From: Micavibrio sp.
GTDB taxonomy: Bacteria > Pseudomonadota > Alphaproteobacteria > Micavibrionales > Micavibrionaceae
Assembly (NCBI GenBank): GCA_021604545.1
Contig: BQJE01000001.1
Location: 1 to 43,443 of the forward strand
Reading direction: 5' to 3'
DNA length: 43,443 nucleotides
Shown: positions 1 to 7,508 of the stretch, one piece after another
Numbering within the stretch: position 1 is the stretch's first letter
Layout: every line of letters begins with the position of its first letter
Program-made: the position numbers and the translations under genes
The notes under the pieces: model-generated
What the model saw: the letters and a program-made list of their open reading frames with translations, nothing else
Database searches by the model: none
Told to the model about the DNA's origin: nothing

Positions 1-466
1 CTTTTGCTCCGGTTAAATAGGTTGGCTCTAATTCCAAAACCATGAAAGCTTCTTCTGGCACATCGTATTCGCAATTTATTCCAAATCGTGCGGCAGGAGT
101 AAATCCGAATTTGGGGTAGTACTTTGTATGGCCGAGCACAAGAACAGCACCAAAGCCAAGCTTTTTACATTCATCAAGGCCGGCTTGCACAAGAGCAGAT
201 CCAATACTTTTTTGTTGATATTTTGGTAATACGGCCATAGGTGCAAGCCCCATAATTTTAAGATCAGAAGACCCACTGAGGGTCACAGGTGAAAACATGA
301 TATGACCAACAACTTTCCTGCCTTCTTCTGCGATAAGAGAAATAATAGGATCACATTGCTCGCGAAGTGTATCTACAAGTGTAGCTTCAGCAAATGTTTC
401 AAAAGCTGATTGATTGATTTCTTGTATAGCAGTTTTGTCTTTTTCAGTTTCGGGTCGAATATTCAT
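1..466 (-). CDS. GNAT-family N-acetyltransferase, partial (3' end outside window)
   Basis: Reading the minus strand from ATG at 466 gives at least 155 open codons running off the left edge. The protein looks like a YhbS-type GNAT acetyltransferase, an acetyl-CoA-dependent enzyme of unknown substrate. A beta strand DPIISLIAEEGRKVVGHIMF is followed by the core segment MGLAPMAVLPKYQQKSIGSA, which matches the acetyl-CoA binding motif A, and then by LGHTKYYPKFGF, typical of this subfamily. The usual first glycine of the Q-x-x-G-x-G loop is a serine here. It lies alone, separated from grxD by a 264-base spacer. The family call is good; the substrate is unknown. Confidence 0.8.
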   Translation of the reverse strand, partial: MNIRPETEKDKTAIQEINQSAFETFAEATLVDTLREQCDPIISLIAEEGRKVVGHIMFSPVTLSGSSDLKIMGLAPMAVLPKYQQKSIGSALVQAGLDECKKLGFGAVLVLGHTKYYPKFGFTPAARFGINCEYDVPEEAFMVLELEPTYLTGAK

Positions 467-616
467 ATATCTAAATCAAAACTCCTTTATGCGAATGTCC
501 GCTTTGGGTCGGTAACGGACAATATTCAATATATCTATACACCTTAAGTTGCATATAGAGAATAGCTCTGGGTTTGTTTCCGATAAGAAGGAATTATAGG
601 AATATCTTGTTTCAAT

Positions 617-676
617 GGATCCTGGCCTTCCGCCTACGCTCTGCGAGCTTCGGCGCGACAGGTCGCCGGGATGACA
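617..676. repeat. REP-like palindromic intergenic element, copy 1
   Basis: Outer arms ATCCTGGC (619-626) and GCCGGGAT (665-672) are complementary with one mismatch and enclose a GC-rich stretch, followed by GACAGTGA. Related elements with the same GGATGACA edge occur at 10434-10508 and 20120-20139. This is a dispersed extragenic palindrome of a kind common in alphaproteobacterial genomes. The rest of the 467-730 spacer shows nothing else that I can identify. Confidence 0.55.
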
Positions 677-730
677 GTGAGGGGTTGCGTTGCTTTTTTA
701 TAGTGCGAACAAACCTGCGGTTTGCTTCGC

Positions 731-1060
731 TTACGCCGCCTGCACACCCTTATCGGCGAGGAGTTGTTGCAATTCCCCGGCCTCATACATTTCGCGGATG
801 ATATCGCTGCCGCCGACGAACTCGCCTTTGACGTAGAGTTGCGGGATGGTCGGCCAGTCGGTGAAATCCTTGATGCCCTGGCGCATTTCGGCTTCTTCGA
901 GAACATTGATGTCTTTGAATTGAACACCAAGTTGTGAGAGGACTTGTACCGCGAGCGACGAAAATCCGCATTGTGGGAAGGCGGCGTTGCCTTTCATATA
1001 AAGGACGACATCATTTTCGCTGATGTCCTTTTTAATGCGATCAAAAATTACGTTTTCCAT
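731..1060 (-). CDS. grxD: Monothiol glutaredoxin, Grx4 type
   Basis: A 109-residue CGFS-type monothiol glutaredoxin, which carries and delivers [2Fe-2S] clusters with glutathione in the cytoplasm. The active-site CGFS is at residues 31-34, the WPTIPQ segment with the cis-proline at 69-74, and the glutathione-binding GGSD at 83-86; length fits the family. The frame is open 36 codons further upstream, but ATG at 1060 has an AGGAG site seven bases before it and begins exactly where the family does. A BolA-family gene lies 16 bases upstream on the same strand. BolA proteins form Fe-S-bridged heterodimers with CGFS glutaredoxins, so the pair is probably one functional unit. Confidence 0.95.
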   Translation of the reverse strand: MENVIFDRIKKDISENDVVLYMKGNAAFPQCGFSSLAVQVLSQLGVQFKDINVLEEAEMRQGIKDFTDWPTIPQLYVKGEFVGGSDIIREMYEAGELQQLLADKGVQAA

Positions 1061-1076
1061 TTTTTCTACTCCTGTT

Positions 1077-1310
1077 TTATTTTGGCAGCGATGTTTGAAT
1101 GGCCAGGGCATGAAGTTCTTCATCCATTTTTCCCTGCAGAGCTTCAAACACCATTTTATGCTGTTCAATACGGGTTTTGCCTTCGAAGCTCGCGGAGGTC
1201 ACGTAGGCGGCGTAATGGTCGCCGTCACCGCGTAAATCTTCTATGCGGACTTCGCAATCAGGTATGCCCTCTCTTATCAGTCTTTCAATTTCCCCGGCAT
1301 CCATGGCCAT
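1077..1310 (-). CDS. BolA-family protein (short, IbaG/BolA2-like)
   Basis: A 77-residue protein with the BolA class-II KH-like fold. The conserved block FEGKTRIEQHKMVFEAL (residues 42-58) contains the family histidine that can ligand an Fe-S cluster shared with a CGFS glutaredoxin. Its short length and lack of a long C-terminus favour the IbaG/BolA2 branch. It sits between the ATPase inhibitor gene (12 bases upstream) and grxD (16 bases downstream), all on the minus strand, which suggests one transcript. A second ATG two codons in is an equally possible start. Likely role: Fe-S trafficking with GrxD. Confidence 0.88.
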   Translation of the reverse strand: MAMDAGEIERLIREGIPDCEVRIEDLRGDGDHYAAYVTSASFEGKTRIEQHKMVFEALQGKMDEELHALAIQTSLPK

Positions 1311-1322
1311 GCGGCTTTATCC

Positions 1323-1646
1323 CTAATTCTGTTCGGCGATTTGTTTTTTGGCCTCGGTCAGTGCTTTGTCGAGTTCGGCATTCATAATGTGATCGGACAC
1401 GTCGAGGCTTTTCTCATCGAAATCACCCTTAACTTTCCGTAATACATCATCAAAGCCTGGCTCCTCAAGATTGGATTCTACAACTTCCATGGCATAAGTG
1501 TTAGCATCTGCGCCGCTTAAGCCTAGCTGCTCGGCTGCCCAGAGGCCGTAAAGCTTGGAACACCGTGCTTCTACAGTGAAATCTACCGCTTCATCATGGG
1601 CGTGTTTGTTCTCAAAGGCTTTCTCTCGATCATTGAAACCGTTCAT
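1323..1646 (-). CDS. F1-ATPase inhibitor subunit zeta homologue (DUF1476)
   Basis: A 107-residue protein of the DUF1476 family. The Paracoccus member is the zeta subunit that inhibits ATP hydrolysis by F1-ATPase; this is established family knowledge. The diagnostic N-terminal [17 protein letters not shown] and the following [15 protein letters not shown] are present, and length is normal. No signal or membrane segment is seen. It is the first gene of a minus-strand trio with the BolA and GrxD genes and is divergent from purC, whose start is 123 bases away. In many alphaproteobacteria this gene is next to purC, as here. Confidence 0.88.
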   Translation of the reverse strand: MNGFNDREKAFENKHAHDEAVDFTVEARCSKLYGLWAAEQLGLSGADANTYAMEVVESNLEEPGFDDVLRKVKGDFDEKSLDVSDHIMNAELDKALTEAKKQIAEQN

Positions 1647-1769
1647 TTTTTCCTCATTATTCTTCTAAAAGTGAACAAAAAAACATCAGAATGTGTTGTA
1701 TCATTTGAATTTAGGGAAATCCATTGTTATATGAATGGTCCTGAAAAGTTATATGGAGAAGAACCGCTT

Positions 1770-2621
1770 ATGGCACGAGGTAAAAAAATATACGAAGGCA
1801 AGGCAAAAACCCTTTATGAGGGCCCTGAGCCGGGAACAATTATTCAGTATTTCAAAGACGATGCGACGGCATTTAATGGCGAGAAGCATAATATCATTGC
1901 CGGCAAGGGTGTTTTGAACAACCGGATCTCCGCTCATCTGATGACGCAGCTGGAATCGATTGGGGTGCCGACGCATTTCATGAAGCAGGTTAATATGCGC
2001 GAGCAGCTGGTGCGCAAGGTCGAGATTATTCCGATTGAGCTGGTGATGCGCAATATTGCGGCCGGTTCTCTTTGTAAGCGACTGGGTGTGAAAGAGGGAA
2101 CGGTTTTGTCGCGTCCGCTGGTTGAATATTATTATAAGGATGATTCTCTGGGTGATCCGCTGGTTGGCGAAGACCACTGCATGGTGATGGGCTGGGCCGA
2201 TCCATATGAGCTTGAGGAAATGGTTTCGATGGCCTGGCGAATTAATGATTATCTCAATGGTCTGTTTGCCGGTATCGGCTTGCGCCTTGTCGATTTCAAA
2301 CTTGAATTTGGACGAGTATGGGATGAAGAGGGCAATCTCTATGTCCTGCTGGCTGATGAGATTTGCCCCGATACGTGCCGTTTGTGGGATACCAAGACCG
2401 GCGAAAAAATGGACAAAGACCGTTTTCGTTTTGATCTGGGTGATCTGGTTGAAGGGTATCAATATGTCGCGGAGAAGCTTGGGCTTATCCCGGAGAGCGG
2501 GATTATGCAAGGCGGCGCTATCAATGAAAAGTTGACGGAAAAGCTCGGCAATATCGAGAACGAGCTGGCGCGTGAGCGGAAGTTGCGCAGTATCAATAAG
2601 GCGAAGCCAAGGAAAGCATAG
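1770..2621 (+). CDS. purC: Phosphoribosylaminoimidazole-succinocarboxamide synthase (SAICAR synthase)
   Basis: Catalyses ATP-dependent ligation of aspartate to CAIR in purine synthesis. The N-terminus [14 protein letters not shown], the central [13 protein letters not shown], and the signature [14 protein letters not shown] are all recognisable. The frame is open upstream to 1596, but ATG at 1770 is where family homology begins and follows a GGAG at 1754-1757. The protein is 283 residues, about 30 longer than usual, because of a charged C-terminal tail ([20 protein letters not shown]). The purS, purQ and purL genes often found next to it in related genomes are absent. It converges on nadK with only five bases between the stop codons. 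Confidence 0.93.
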   Translation: MARGKKIYEGKAKTLYEGPEPGTIIQYFKDDATAFNGEKHNIIAGKGVLNNRISAHLMTQLESIGVPTHFMKQVNMREQLVRKVEIIPIELVMRNIAAGSLCKRLGVKEGTVLSRPLVEYYYKDDSLGDPLVGEDHCMVMGWADPYELEEMVSMAWRINDYLNGLFAGIGLRLVDFKLEFGRVWDEEGNLYVLLADEICPDTCRLWDTKTGEKMDKDRFRFDLGDLVEGYQYVAEKLGLIPESGIMQGGAINEKLTEKLGNIENELARERKLRSINKAKPRKA

Positions 2622-2626
2622 AGAAT

Positions 2627-3385
2627 TTAAGGGGCGAACTGCTCCTGGAAGATGCGTTCCTCAAGATGATTGCTCGGATCGAAGAGTAATGTTCGTGATG
2701 TGTCGTTGGATTGATGGATATCAACCTGAACGATGTTTCTAATTTCGGTTGAGTCGGCTGTCGCACTGACGGGGCGTTCAACGTTTCGTAGAATTTCAAA
2801 AGTAATTTTAGCATCGTTGCGCAACAACGCGCCGGGCCAGCGCCGTGGACGAAACGCGCTGATCGGTGTCAGCGGCAGGACATTGGCATCAAGCGGCACG
2901 ATGGGGCCGCCGGCCGACGAGTTATAAGCTGTGGAGCCCATCGGGGTGGATACCAGAATGCCGTCACAAACCAGTTGTTCCAGTCGTTCTTTGCCATTCA
3001 CAGATATTTTGATTTTGGCTGAATTATGCGTTCCCCGTAAAAGTGAAACTTCGTTATAGGCCATTTCCTTATGGGTTTTGCCGTTTTTGTCTTTGGCTTC
3101 CATGATAAGGGGATGAATGATGTATTTATTGGCTTTTTTGATGCGTGCGGACAAATCTTTGATGTCGTATTCATTTAGCAAAAAGCCGAGCGTGCCCATA
3201 TTCATGCCAAAAAGTGGAGCGTCTAAATCCTTATAGGTGTGGAGCGCACGCAGCATAGCACCGTCGCCACCGAGTACGACAAGCACATCAGACTCCTCCG
3301 GGGTGTTCTGACCATATTCGCTCTTCAACTCCTCGAGCGCTTTTTGCGCGCGAGGCTTGTCCGGGGCATGGAAGGCTATTTTCAT
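2627..3385 (-). CDS. nadK: NAD kinase
   Basis: ATP-NAD kinase that makes NADP in the cytoplasm. The GGDG motif is at residues 39-42, with GTLGFL, a conserved NE pair (AYNEVSLLRG) and CDGILVSTPMGSTAY downstream, all hallmarks of the family; 252 residues is normal. ATG at 3385 overlaps the pyrE stop by four bases (ATGA), which argues for translational coupling with the upstream HTH-PyrE gene. An ATG three codons earlier (3394) is possible. It converges with purC. Confidence 0.93.
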   Translation of the reverse strand: MKIAFHAPDKPRAQKALEELKSEYGQNTPEESDVLVVLGGDGAMLRALHTYKDLDAPLFGMNMGTLGFLLNEYDIKDLSARIKKANKYIIHPLIMEAKDKNGKTHKEMAYNEVSLLRGTHNSAKIKISVNGKERLEQLVCDGILVSTPMGSTAYNSSAGGPIVPLDANVLPLTPISAFRPRRWPGALLRNDAKITFEILRNVERPVSATADSTEIRNIVQVDIHQSNDTSRTLLFDPSNHLEERIFQEQFAP

Positions 3386-4293
3386 GGCTTCCATCTTTCT
3401 GGATCGTCTAGAAAAGATTCGACGGATTTTAAGGTAGTCTTGTCGAAATATTTTTCCTGCTTTGCGACTTCCAGAACATCATGCCAGGTGGCAAGCGCAT
3501 GGAGTTTGATGCCGAGTTTCTTCATATTCTTTTCGCTCTCTTTGAAGATGCCGTAATGGAAAATGACAAAGCCATGCTCGACCTTGGCGCCAGCCTTTTT
3601 TAAAGCGCTGACAAAAGTTTTCTTGGAGCCGCCATCGGTTTGCAAATCTTCGACCAGCACCACGCGTTTTTTCCCTTTGTCCGGAAGGTGCCCTTCAATC
3701 TGTGCCATGCGGCCGTGTCCCTTGGGTTCCTTGCGCACATAGAGCATCGGTTTTTGCAGACGGTCGGCTATCATTGCGGCGTAAGGGATACCAGCCGTTT
3801 CGCCGCCGGCGATCAAATCAAATTTACTCATTCCGACCTCTTGCGCCAGAACCGAAGCAGAAAAATCCATCAGACGGCTGCGTTCCTCAGGAAAAGATAT
3901 CAGGCGTCGACCATCTATATAAACCGGGGAGTTACGGCCGGATTTTAGCGTAAAAGGTTTTGATGCATTAAAGAGAACGGATTTTGTATCCAGTAATATT
4001 TTTGCCGTTTCATGCGCAATATTTTTCCTGTCGTCTTTGGATATTTTTTTCACGCGCATTTTGCCGTCATCAATCAGGCTGAAGAAGTCAGACATATTAG
4101 AATCAGTGATGGCTAAAACTTTCGAAAGACTTTCCGTTGATGGCCAGCGTGGTTTGCCATCGGGATTGATCCGCTTGCTTTTGTTAAACGAGGTTGGGTC
4201 CAGCCCGGCTTTTTTTGCGAGACCGGAAGGGGAGTAGCCGTTGCTGGATGCCAGACGGTCGATTCCCAGCCAGATTTGTGTGTGGGTAAACAA
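3382..4293 (-). CDS. pyrE: HTH domain fused to orotate phosphoribosyltransferase
   Basis: A single 303-codon frame with two parts. Residues 1 to about 75 match the N-terminal helix-turn-helix region of alphaproteobacterial LexA/S24-type repressors (NGYSPSGLAKKAGLDPTSF, then PRWPSTESLSKVL). Residues 85-303 are a complete orotate phosphoribosyltransferase: KSGRNSPVYIDGR (118-129), the flexible-loop residues VRKEPKGHGR (186-195) and the PRPP motif VVLVEDLQTDGGSK (211-224). OPRT makes OMP from orotate and PRPP in pyrimidine synthesis. The start is TTG at 4293 with GGGAG nine bases upstream. No S24 peptidase is present. The in-frame ATG at residue 79 has no clear ribosome site, so a separate OPRT start is unlikely. 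It is divergent from the phage cluster and coupled to nadK. Confidence 0.9.
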   Translation of the reverse strand: MFTHTQIWLGIDRLASSNGYSPSGLAKKAGLDPTSFNKSKRINPDGKPRWPSTESLSKVLAITDSNMSDFFSLIDDGKMRVKKISKDDRKNIAHETAKILLDTKSVLFNASKPFTLKSGRNSPVYIDGRRLISFPEERSRLMDFSASVLAQEVGMSKFDLIAGGETAGIPYAAMIADRLQKPMLYVRKEPKGHGRMAQIEGHLPDKGKKRVVLVEDLQTDGGSKKTFVSALKKAGAKVEHGFVIFHYGIFKESEKNMKKLGIKLHALATWHDVLEVAKQEKYFDKTTLKSVESFLDDPERWKP

Positions 4294-4466
4294 AGTATGT
4301 AACTCCCTGAACTAAAGTGAAATTTATATCTAGGAGTATAGTCCCAGCAAAGCGCGCAAAGGTAAAGAGGAAAAAAATCCTAAAAAGGTCTTGACACCAG
4401 AGTTATTTTATAGCACAAAGAGAACATAAAGGAAACAAAATAAGAACAAAAAAGGACTATGAAAAT
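4294..4466. promoter_or_regulatory. Divergent control region between HTH-pyrE and the phage-like cluster
   Basis: A 173-base AT-rich spacer that must drive pyrE leftward and the virion cluster rightward. On the plus strand a perfect TTGACA lies at 4391-4396, followed by AT-rich sequence, but no -10 hexamer sits at the normal 16-18 spacing; this may mean an activator is needed. On the minus strand TATACT at 4335-4340 is a possible -10 for pyrE. An AAAGGA ribosome site is at 4451-4456. The phased GAAC repeats are listed separately. Confidence 0.5.
4422..4447. promoter_or_regulatory. Candidate operator: three GAAC-like tetramers at 11-base period
   Basis: GAAC (4422-4425), AAAC (4433-4436) and GAAC (4444-4447) are separated by exactly seven bases each. 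Read on the other strand this is GTTC-N7-GTTT-N7-GTTC. The alphaproteobacterial LexA/SOS box is the direct repeat GTTC-N7-GTTC, so the site equals two overlapping LexA-type boxes, each with one mismatch. It lies downstream of the TTGACA and just before the ribosome site of the first cluster gene, a good place for a repressor. The protein that binds it is inferred: LexA, or the HTH-PyrE fusion. Confidence 0.5.
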
Positions 4467-4904
4467 ATGGCGATGAAAGAAAACTATATTCCCGGGCGGC
4501 AATCAGACTTGAAAGCCATGCCGTTCGAATCGGCAGAAGAGGCCTGGTTCTGGTTTATTCAGGCGCAGGAAGCCAGAAATGAAGGGGCGCGTTTTGTGAA
4601 TGGGCTGGGTAAAGCCGCGCGTCCCTGCGAGCCCGTGGATATTTTAAAAGTTTTGGACAGTCTTTATCGTCAGCGCCGCTTGCTTCGCGATCATCTTTTG
4701 GTTTTGCGCCATTACGGTCGCCGTCTTTTGCCGCCGGACCGCAAGCGTGTGAAGGAAATGCGGGCATGGGATATTTGGCGTGAGGCGCTGGAGAGGCTGG
4801 AGCCGCCGCTTATCCGTAAGGGGATTGTTGAGATTGTTTCTGTCGTTCCGAATGCGAACTGGTATGAGGATTTTAAACTGTATGAAGGGATGGTGGCAAA
4901 ATGA
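4467..4904 (+). CDS. Conserved hypothetical, first gene of the phage-like cluster
   Basis: A 145-residue, mostly helical, basic and aromatic-rich soluble protein with no signal or membrane segment. Its N-terminus has PFESAEEAWFWFIQAQEARN; the middle is strongly basic (DSLYRQRRLLRDHLLVLRHYGRR). I cannot assign a family with certainty. Being the first gene after the control region, and having a nucleic-acid-binding look, it could be a late-gene regulator or a packaging factor; this is speculation. ATG at 4467 follows AGGA by ten bases. It overlaps the next gene by four bases (ATGA), indicating coupled translation. Confidence 0.75.
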   Translation: MAMKENYIPGRQSDLKAMPFESAEEAWFWFIQAQEARNEGARFVNGLGKAARPCEPVDILKVLDSLYRQRRLLRDHLLVLRHYGRRLLPPDRKRVKEMRAWDIWREALERLEPPLIRKGIVEIVSVVPNANWYEDFKLYEGMVAK

Positions 4905-5332
4905 GTGCATTAAGTGAACGGAATGATAATCAAAAAGCATGGGTCGTCTTTAGTGGTCAAACGGATCTGGCGTGGTTGAAAGTTTTTAAACCCGGCTTTC
5001 GTCATTGCTTTGTTCTGCTGAATGACGGGCAGCGCTGGGTCAGTCTGGACCCGCTGTCCAACCATACGGAGATTTCCGTGCACCATCATGTGCCGCCGGA
5101 ATTTGATTTGCCGTATTGGTTGGAAAATCGTGGGCACAGGGTGGTTGAGACTTTTGTTGAGCGCCATAAAAGCCCAGCGCCGTTCATGCTTTTTACCTGT
5201 GTTGAGGCGGTGAAGCGCGTGCTCGGCCTTCACAAGAGATTCATTTTTACGCCCTGGCAGCTTTATCGATTTTTGCGAGGGAAACATTCATACGCGAAAC
5301 ATTCAAATAAAGGAGAGTATTCATATGGGTAG
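4901..5332 (+). CDS. Phage-associated protein, possible permuted papain-like fold
   Basis: A 143-residue soluble protein coupled by ATGA overlap to the gene before it. A histidine followed by a hydrophobic strand (FRHCFVLLNDGQRWVSLDP) comes first, and a cysteine at a helix start (MLFTCVEAVKRVLGLH) comes later. This H-then-C order resembles circularly permuted NlpC/P60-type cysteine hydrolases, but it is a weak structural analogy and not a recognised family match. If correct, it could cut peptidoglycan peptides or process a virion protein. Its last eight bases overlap the next gene. Confidence 0.65.
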   Translation: MSALSERNDNQKAWVVFSGQTDLAWLKVFKPGFRHCFVLLNDGQRWVSLDPLSNHTEISVHHHVPPEFDLPYWLENRGHRVVETFVERHKSPAPFMLFTCVEAVKRVLGLHKRFIFTPWQLYRFLRGKHSYAKHSNKGEYSYG

Positions 5333-5621
5333 TTTAGCATCCAGGCCGGTTGTGCCGCCATCGCAGCCGCAGGTCGTTTTTATTCCGTCGCCAACGGTGA
5401 CCACAACGCAAGCCACATCGGGATCGGGTGGAAGTACAAATACATCGACCAATACGGGTGGGACAGGAACATCTTCGGGTGATCCGAGCGCATCAGAACA
5501 ACGCACAGGCAGCTTGTTGCAAAGAGGGCGCGGGCGGTTCGGGACCATACAAACCAGCTTTCGTGGCTTGTTAAGTGCAGCTAGTGCTGGTGGTCAGCGT
5601 AAAACACTTTTAGGAGAATAG
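5325..5621 (+). CDS. Small Ser/Thr/Gly-rich phage protein upstream of portal
   Basis: A 98-residue protein with a proline-rich start, a disordered Gly/Ser/Thr stretch (residues about 27-55) and an ordered C-terminus RGRFGTIQTSFRGLL ending in RKTLLGE. That C-terminal pattern is shared by small proteins encoded just before portal genes in podovirus-like prophages, as far as I recall; their role is not known to me. AAGGAG lies nine bases before the ATG. It overlaps the upstream gene by eight bases and ends three bases before the portal gene. Confidence 0.7.
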   Translation: MGSLASRPVVPPSQPQVVFIPSPTVTTTQATSGSGGSTNTSTNTGGTGTSSGDPSASEQRTGSLLQRGRGRFGTIQTSFRGLLSAASAGGQRKTLLGE

Positions 5622-5624
5622 AGT

Positions 5625-7229
5625 ATGTCGATTGTTACATTGAATGAAGAAGGCGAGGCCGAAAAGAATCTCGAAGAGCTTTTCTCGCGTTTTGAGGCGG
5701 CGCAGCGCCGTCGTGGTAACTGGGAGAAGCTTTGGGAAGATTGTTATGATTTTGCCTTGCCGCAGCGTGGCGGGTTTACAGGCGAAAACCGTCCCGGCGC
5801 TGGGCGTACGGAAAAGATTTATGATGCCACGGCGATGGATGCGGCGGATCAGTTGGCGGCCAGTTTGCTGGGTAATTTAACGCCGAGCTGGTCTCAGTGG
5901 TTCGGGCTCAAACCCGGTCCTGACTTATCACCGCAGGAAGCGGAATCATTGGCGCCGGTTCTGGAGAAGGCAGCGAAGACGATACAGGATCATTTTGACC
6001 GCTCGAATTTTTCCGTAGAAATTCATCAGTGTTATCTTGATCTGGTGGTTGGCGGCACGGCCAGTTTGTATTTTGAAGAGTCTATACCGGGAAGCACATC
6101 AGCGTTTCGTTTTTCTTCTGTGCCACTGACGCAGGTGGTGTTGGAGGAGGGTGAGAACGGGTTTCTTGATGGCTCTTACAGGTTGCTGTCGCTGACAATT
6201 GAGCAACTGCGGGCGCGTTATCCTTTTGCGGACATCCCATCCGAGGTTATGAAGACCGCGTCTAGTGATCCGCAGGCCAGGTTTAAAATTTTGGAAACGG
6301 TTTTACCGGATGGATTGGTTTATGATTTTACAGCTTGCCTTATAGAGGTGAGTGGGGGGCCGATACTGCTTCACGCGGGACGGTTTGAACAATCACCGGT
6401 GATTAATTTTCGCTGGCTAAAGTCGCCCGGAGAAATTTACGGGCGTTCACCGATTATGAAGGCTCTGCCCGATATCAAGACAGCCAATAAGGTTGTTGAG
6501 TTAATTCTTAAGAACGCCTCGATTGCTGTGACGGGAATCTGGCAGGCGGATGATGACGGTGTTTTGAATCCGGCCAATATCGAACTGACGCCGGGGAGTA
6601 TTATTCCCAAGGCCGTTGGCTCGCAAGGGCTGCAGCCGCTGGATATGCCGGGGCGTTTTGATGTGTCGCAATTGATTTTGGATAGTTTGCAGGCGCGGAT
6701 TCGTCATGCACTGTTGACCGACCGGCTTGCGCCCATCAATGGACCGCGCATGACAGCAACGGAAGTGCTGGAGCGTACGGCAGAGATGTCGTTATTGCTC
6801 GGTGCGACTTACGGGCGTTTGCAGTCAGAATTGCTGACGCCGCTTATTACGCGTGCGTTTTCGATTTTGCGGCGGCGCGGAGAAGTGCCGGATATTTCAC
6901 TCGATGGCCGTCTTGTGTCGGTTGATTACCGCTCACCACTGGCGCGCTCACAAGGTCAGCGCAATGTTCAAAATACACTGAGCTGGATTAATTCTGTTTT
7001 GGCGATGGGGCCGGAGGCATCGATTGCCATTAATTTACCGCAAGCCGCACGGTTCCTGGGTGAAGCGCTGGGTGTTCCCAGCGATCTTATTCGCAATGAA
7101 CTGCCGATCCCGCCGATTGAAACCATACGAACTGCTTTAGAAGAAGAGGAGGTCAATAATGATCAAGGCACTATTAAACAAAATATTTTACCCAAAGAAA
7201 ATATCGGCGCTGCTGCCGACCAAGGCTGA
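5625..7229 (+). CDS. Portal / head-to-tail connector protein (T7 gp8-like)
   Basis: A 534-residue protein of the podovirus head-tail connector family. These form the dodecameric ring at one capsid vertex through which DNA is packaged and released. Recognisable features are the N-terminal RRGNWEKLWEDCYDFALPQRG, the block DQLAASLLGNLTPSWSQWFG, the hydrophobic WFGLKPGPDL region, and the helical LTDRLAPINGPRMTATEVLER near residue 370, which is typical of the stem/crown. Length matches the family (about 500-550). AGGAG is eight bases before the ATG. The 3' end overlaps the next gene by 71 bases in another frame. No disruption is seen. Confidence 0.9.
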   Translation: MSIVTLNEEGEAEKNLEELFSRFEAAQRRRGNWEKLWEDCYDFALPQRGGFTGENRPGAGRTEKIYDATAMDAADQLAASLLGNLTPSWSQWFGLKPGPDLSPQEAESLAPVLEKAAKTIQDHFDRSNFSVEIHQCYLDLVVGGTASLYFEESIPGSTSAFRFSSVPLTQVVLEEGENGFLDGSYRLLSLTIEQLRARYPFADIPSEVMKTASSDPQARFKILETVLPDGLVYDFTACLIEVSGGPILLHAGRFEQSPVINFRWLKSPGEIYGRSPIMKALPDIKTANKVVELILKNASIAVTGIWQADDDGVLNPANIELTPGSIIPKAVGSQGLQPLDMPGRFDVSQLILDSLQARIRHALLTDRLAPINGPRMTATEVLERTAEMSLLLGATYGRLQSELLTPLITRAFSILRRRGEVPDISLDGRLVSVDYRSPLARSQGQRNVQNTLSWINSVLAMGPEASIAINLPQAARFLGEALGVPSDLIRNELPIPPIETIRTALEEEEVNNDQGTIKQNILPKENIGAAADQG

Positions 7230-7473
7230 TCTTGGATTAATTTATTCACCACAGGAGCCAAACAAAATGGAACAACGTGATATTGAAAAATCTTTTGCCC
7301 GACTTTTTGCCACAGATGACGGCCTAAAAGTCCTGGCGCATTTACAAGTGATGACGTTCCAAAGAGCGCTCGGGCCAACAACGACGGACGAGCAATTGCG
7401 TTATACCGAAGGGCAACGCTCGCTTGTGGCGACTATTCTAAGACTCATAGATCGTGGCCGTAACCCGGCCTAA
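7159..7473 (+). CDS. Bbp19-like small phage protein with two possible starts
   Basis: The C-terminal part (SFARLFATDDGLKVLAHLQ, then TDEQLRYTEGQR) matches the Bbp19-like phage family, named after Bordetella phage BPP-1, where it lies in the head gene block; function unknown. ATG at 7159 is preceded by a perfect GGAGGT and gives 104 residues overlapping the portal gene. An in-frame ATG at 7267 has its own AGGAG nine bases upstream and gives 68 residues covering the conserved part. Both could be used. The 36-residue extension is basic and hydrophobic (MIKALLNKIFYPKKIS). Confidence 0.75.
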   Translation: MIKALLNKIFYPKKISALLPTKADLGLIYSPQEPNKMEQRDIEKSFARLFATDDGLKVLAHLQVMTFQRALGPTTTDEQLRYTEGQRSLVATILRLIDRGRNPA

Positions 7474-7508
7474 ACCATTTAACTGTGTAAACAAAGGAGA
7501 CGAGTACA

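Noticed and set aside
944-1387. Long plus-strand frame opposite the grxD and BolA genes
   Set aside because: It is antisense to two certain genes and its protein has no plausible features.
3382-4293. HTH and PyrE as two separate genes or a frameshift artefact
   Set aside because: One uninterrupted frame covers both parts, and the inner ATG at residue 79 lacks a ribosome site.
4422-4447. GAAC repeats as a small CRISPR or tandem repeat array
   Set aside because: Units are only four bases with seven variable bases; this fits an operator and not an array.
4459-4476. Five-codon frame just before the first cluster gene, as a leader peptide
   Set aside because: Too short and without regulatory codons; its ATG is just close to the true ribosome site.
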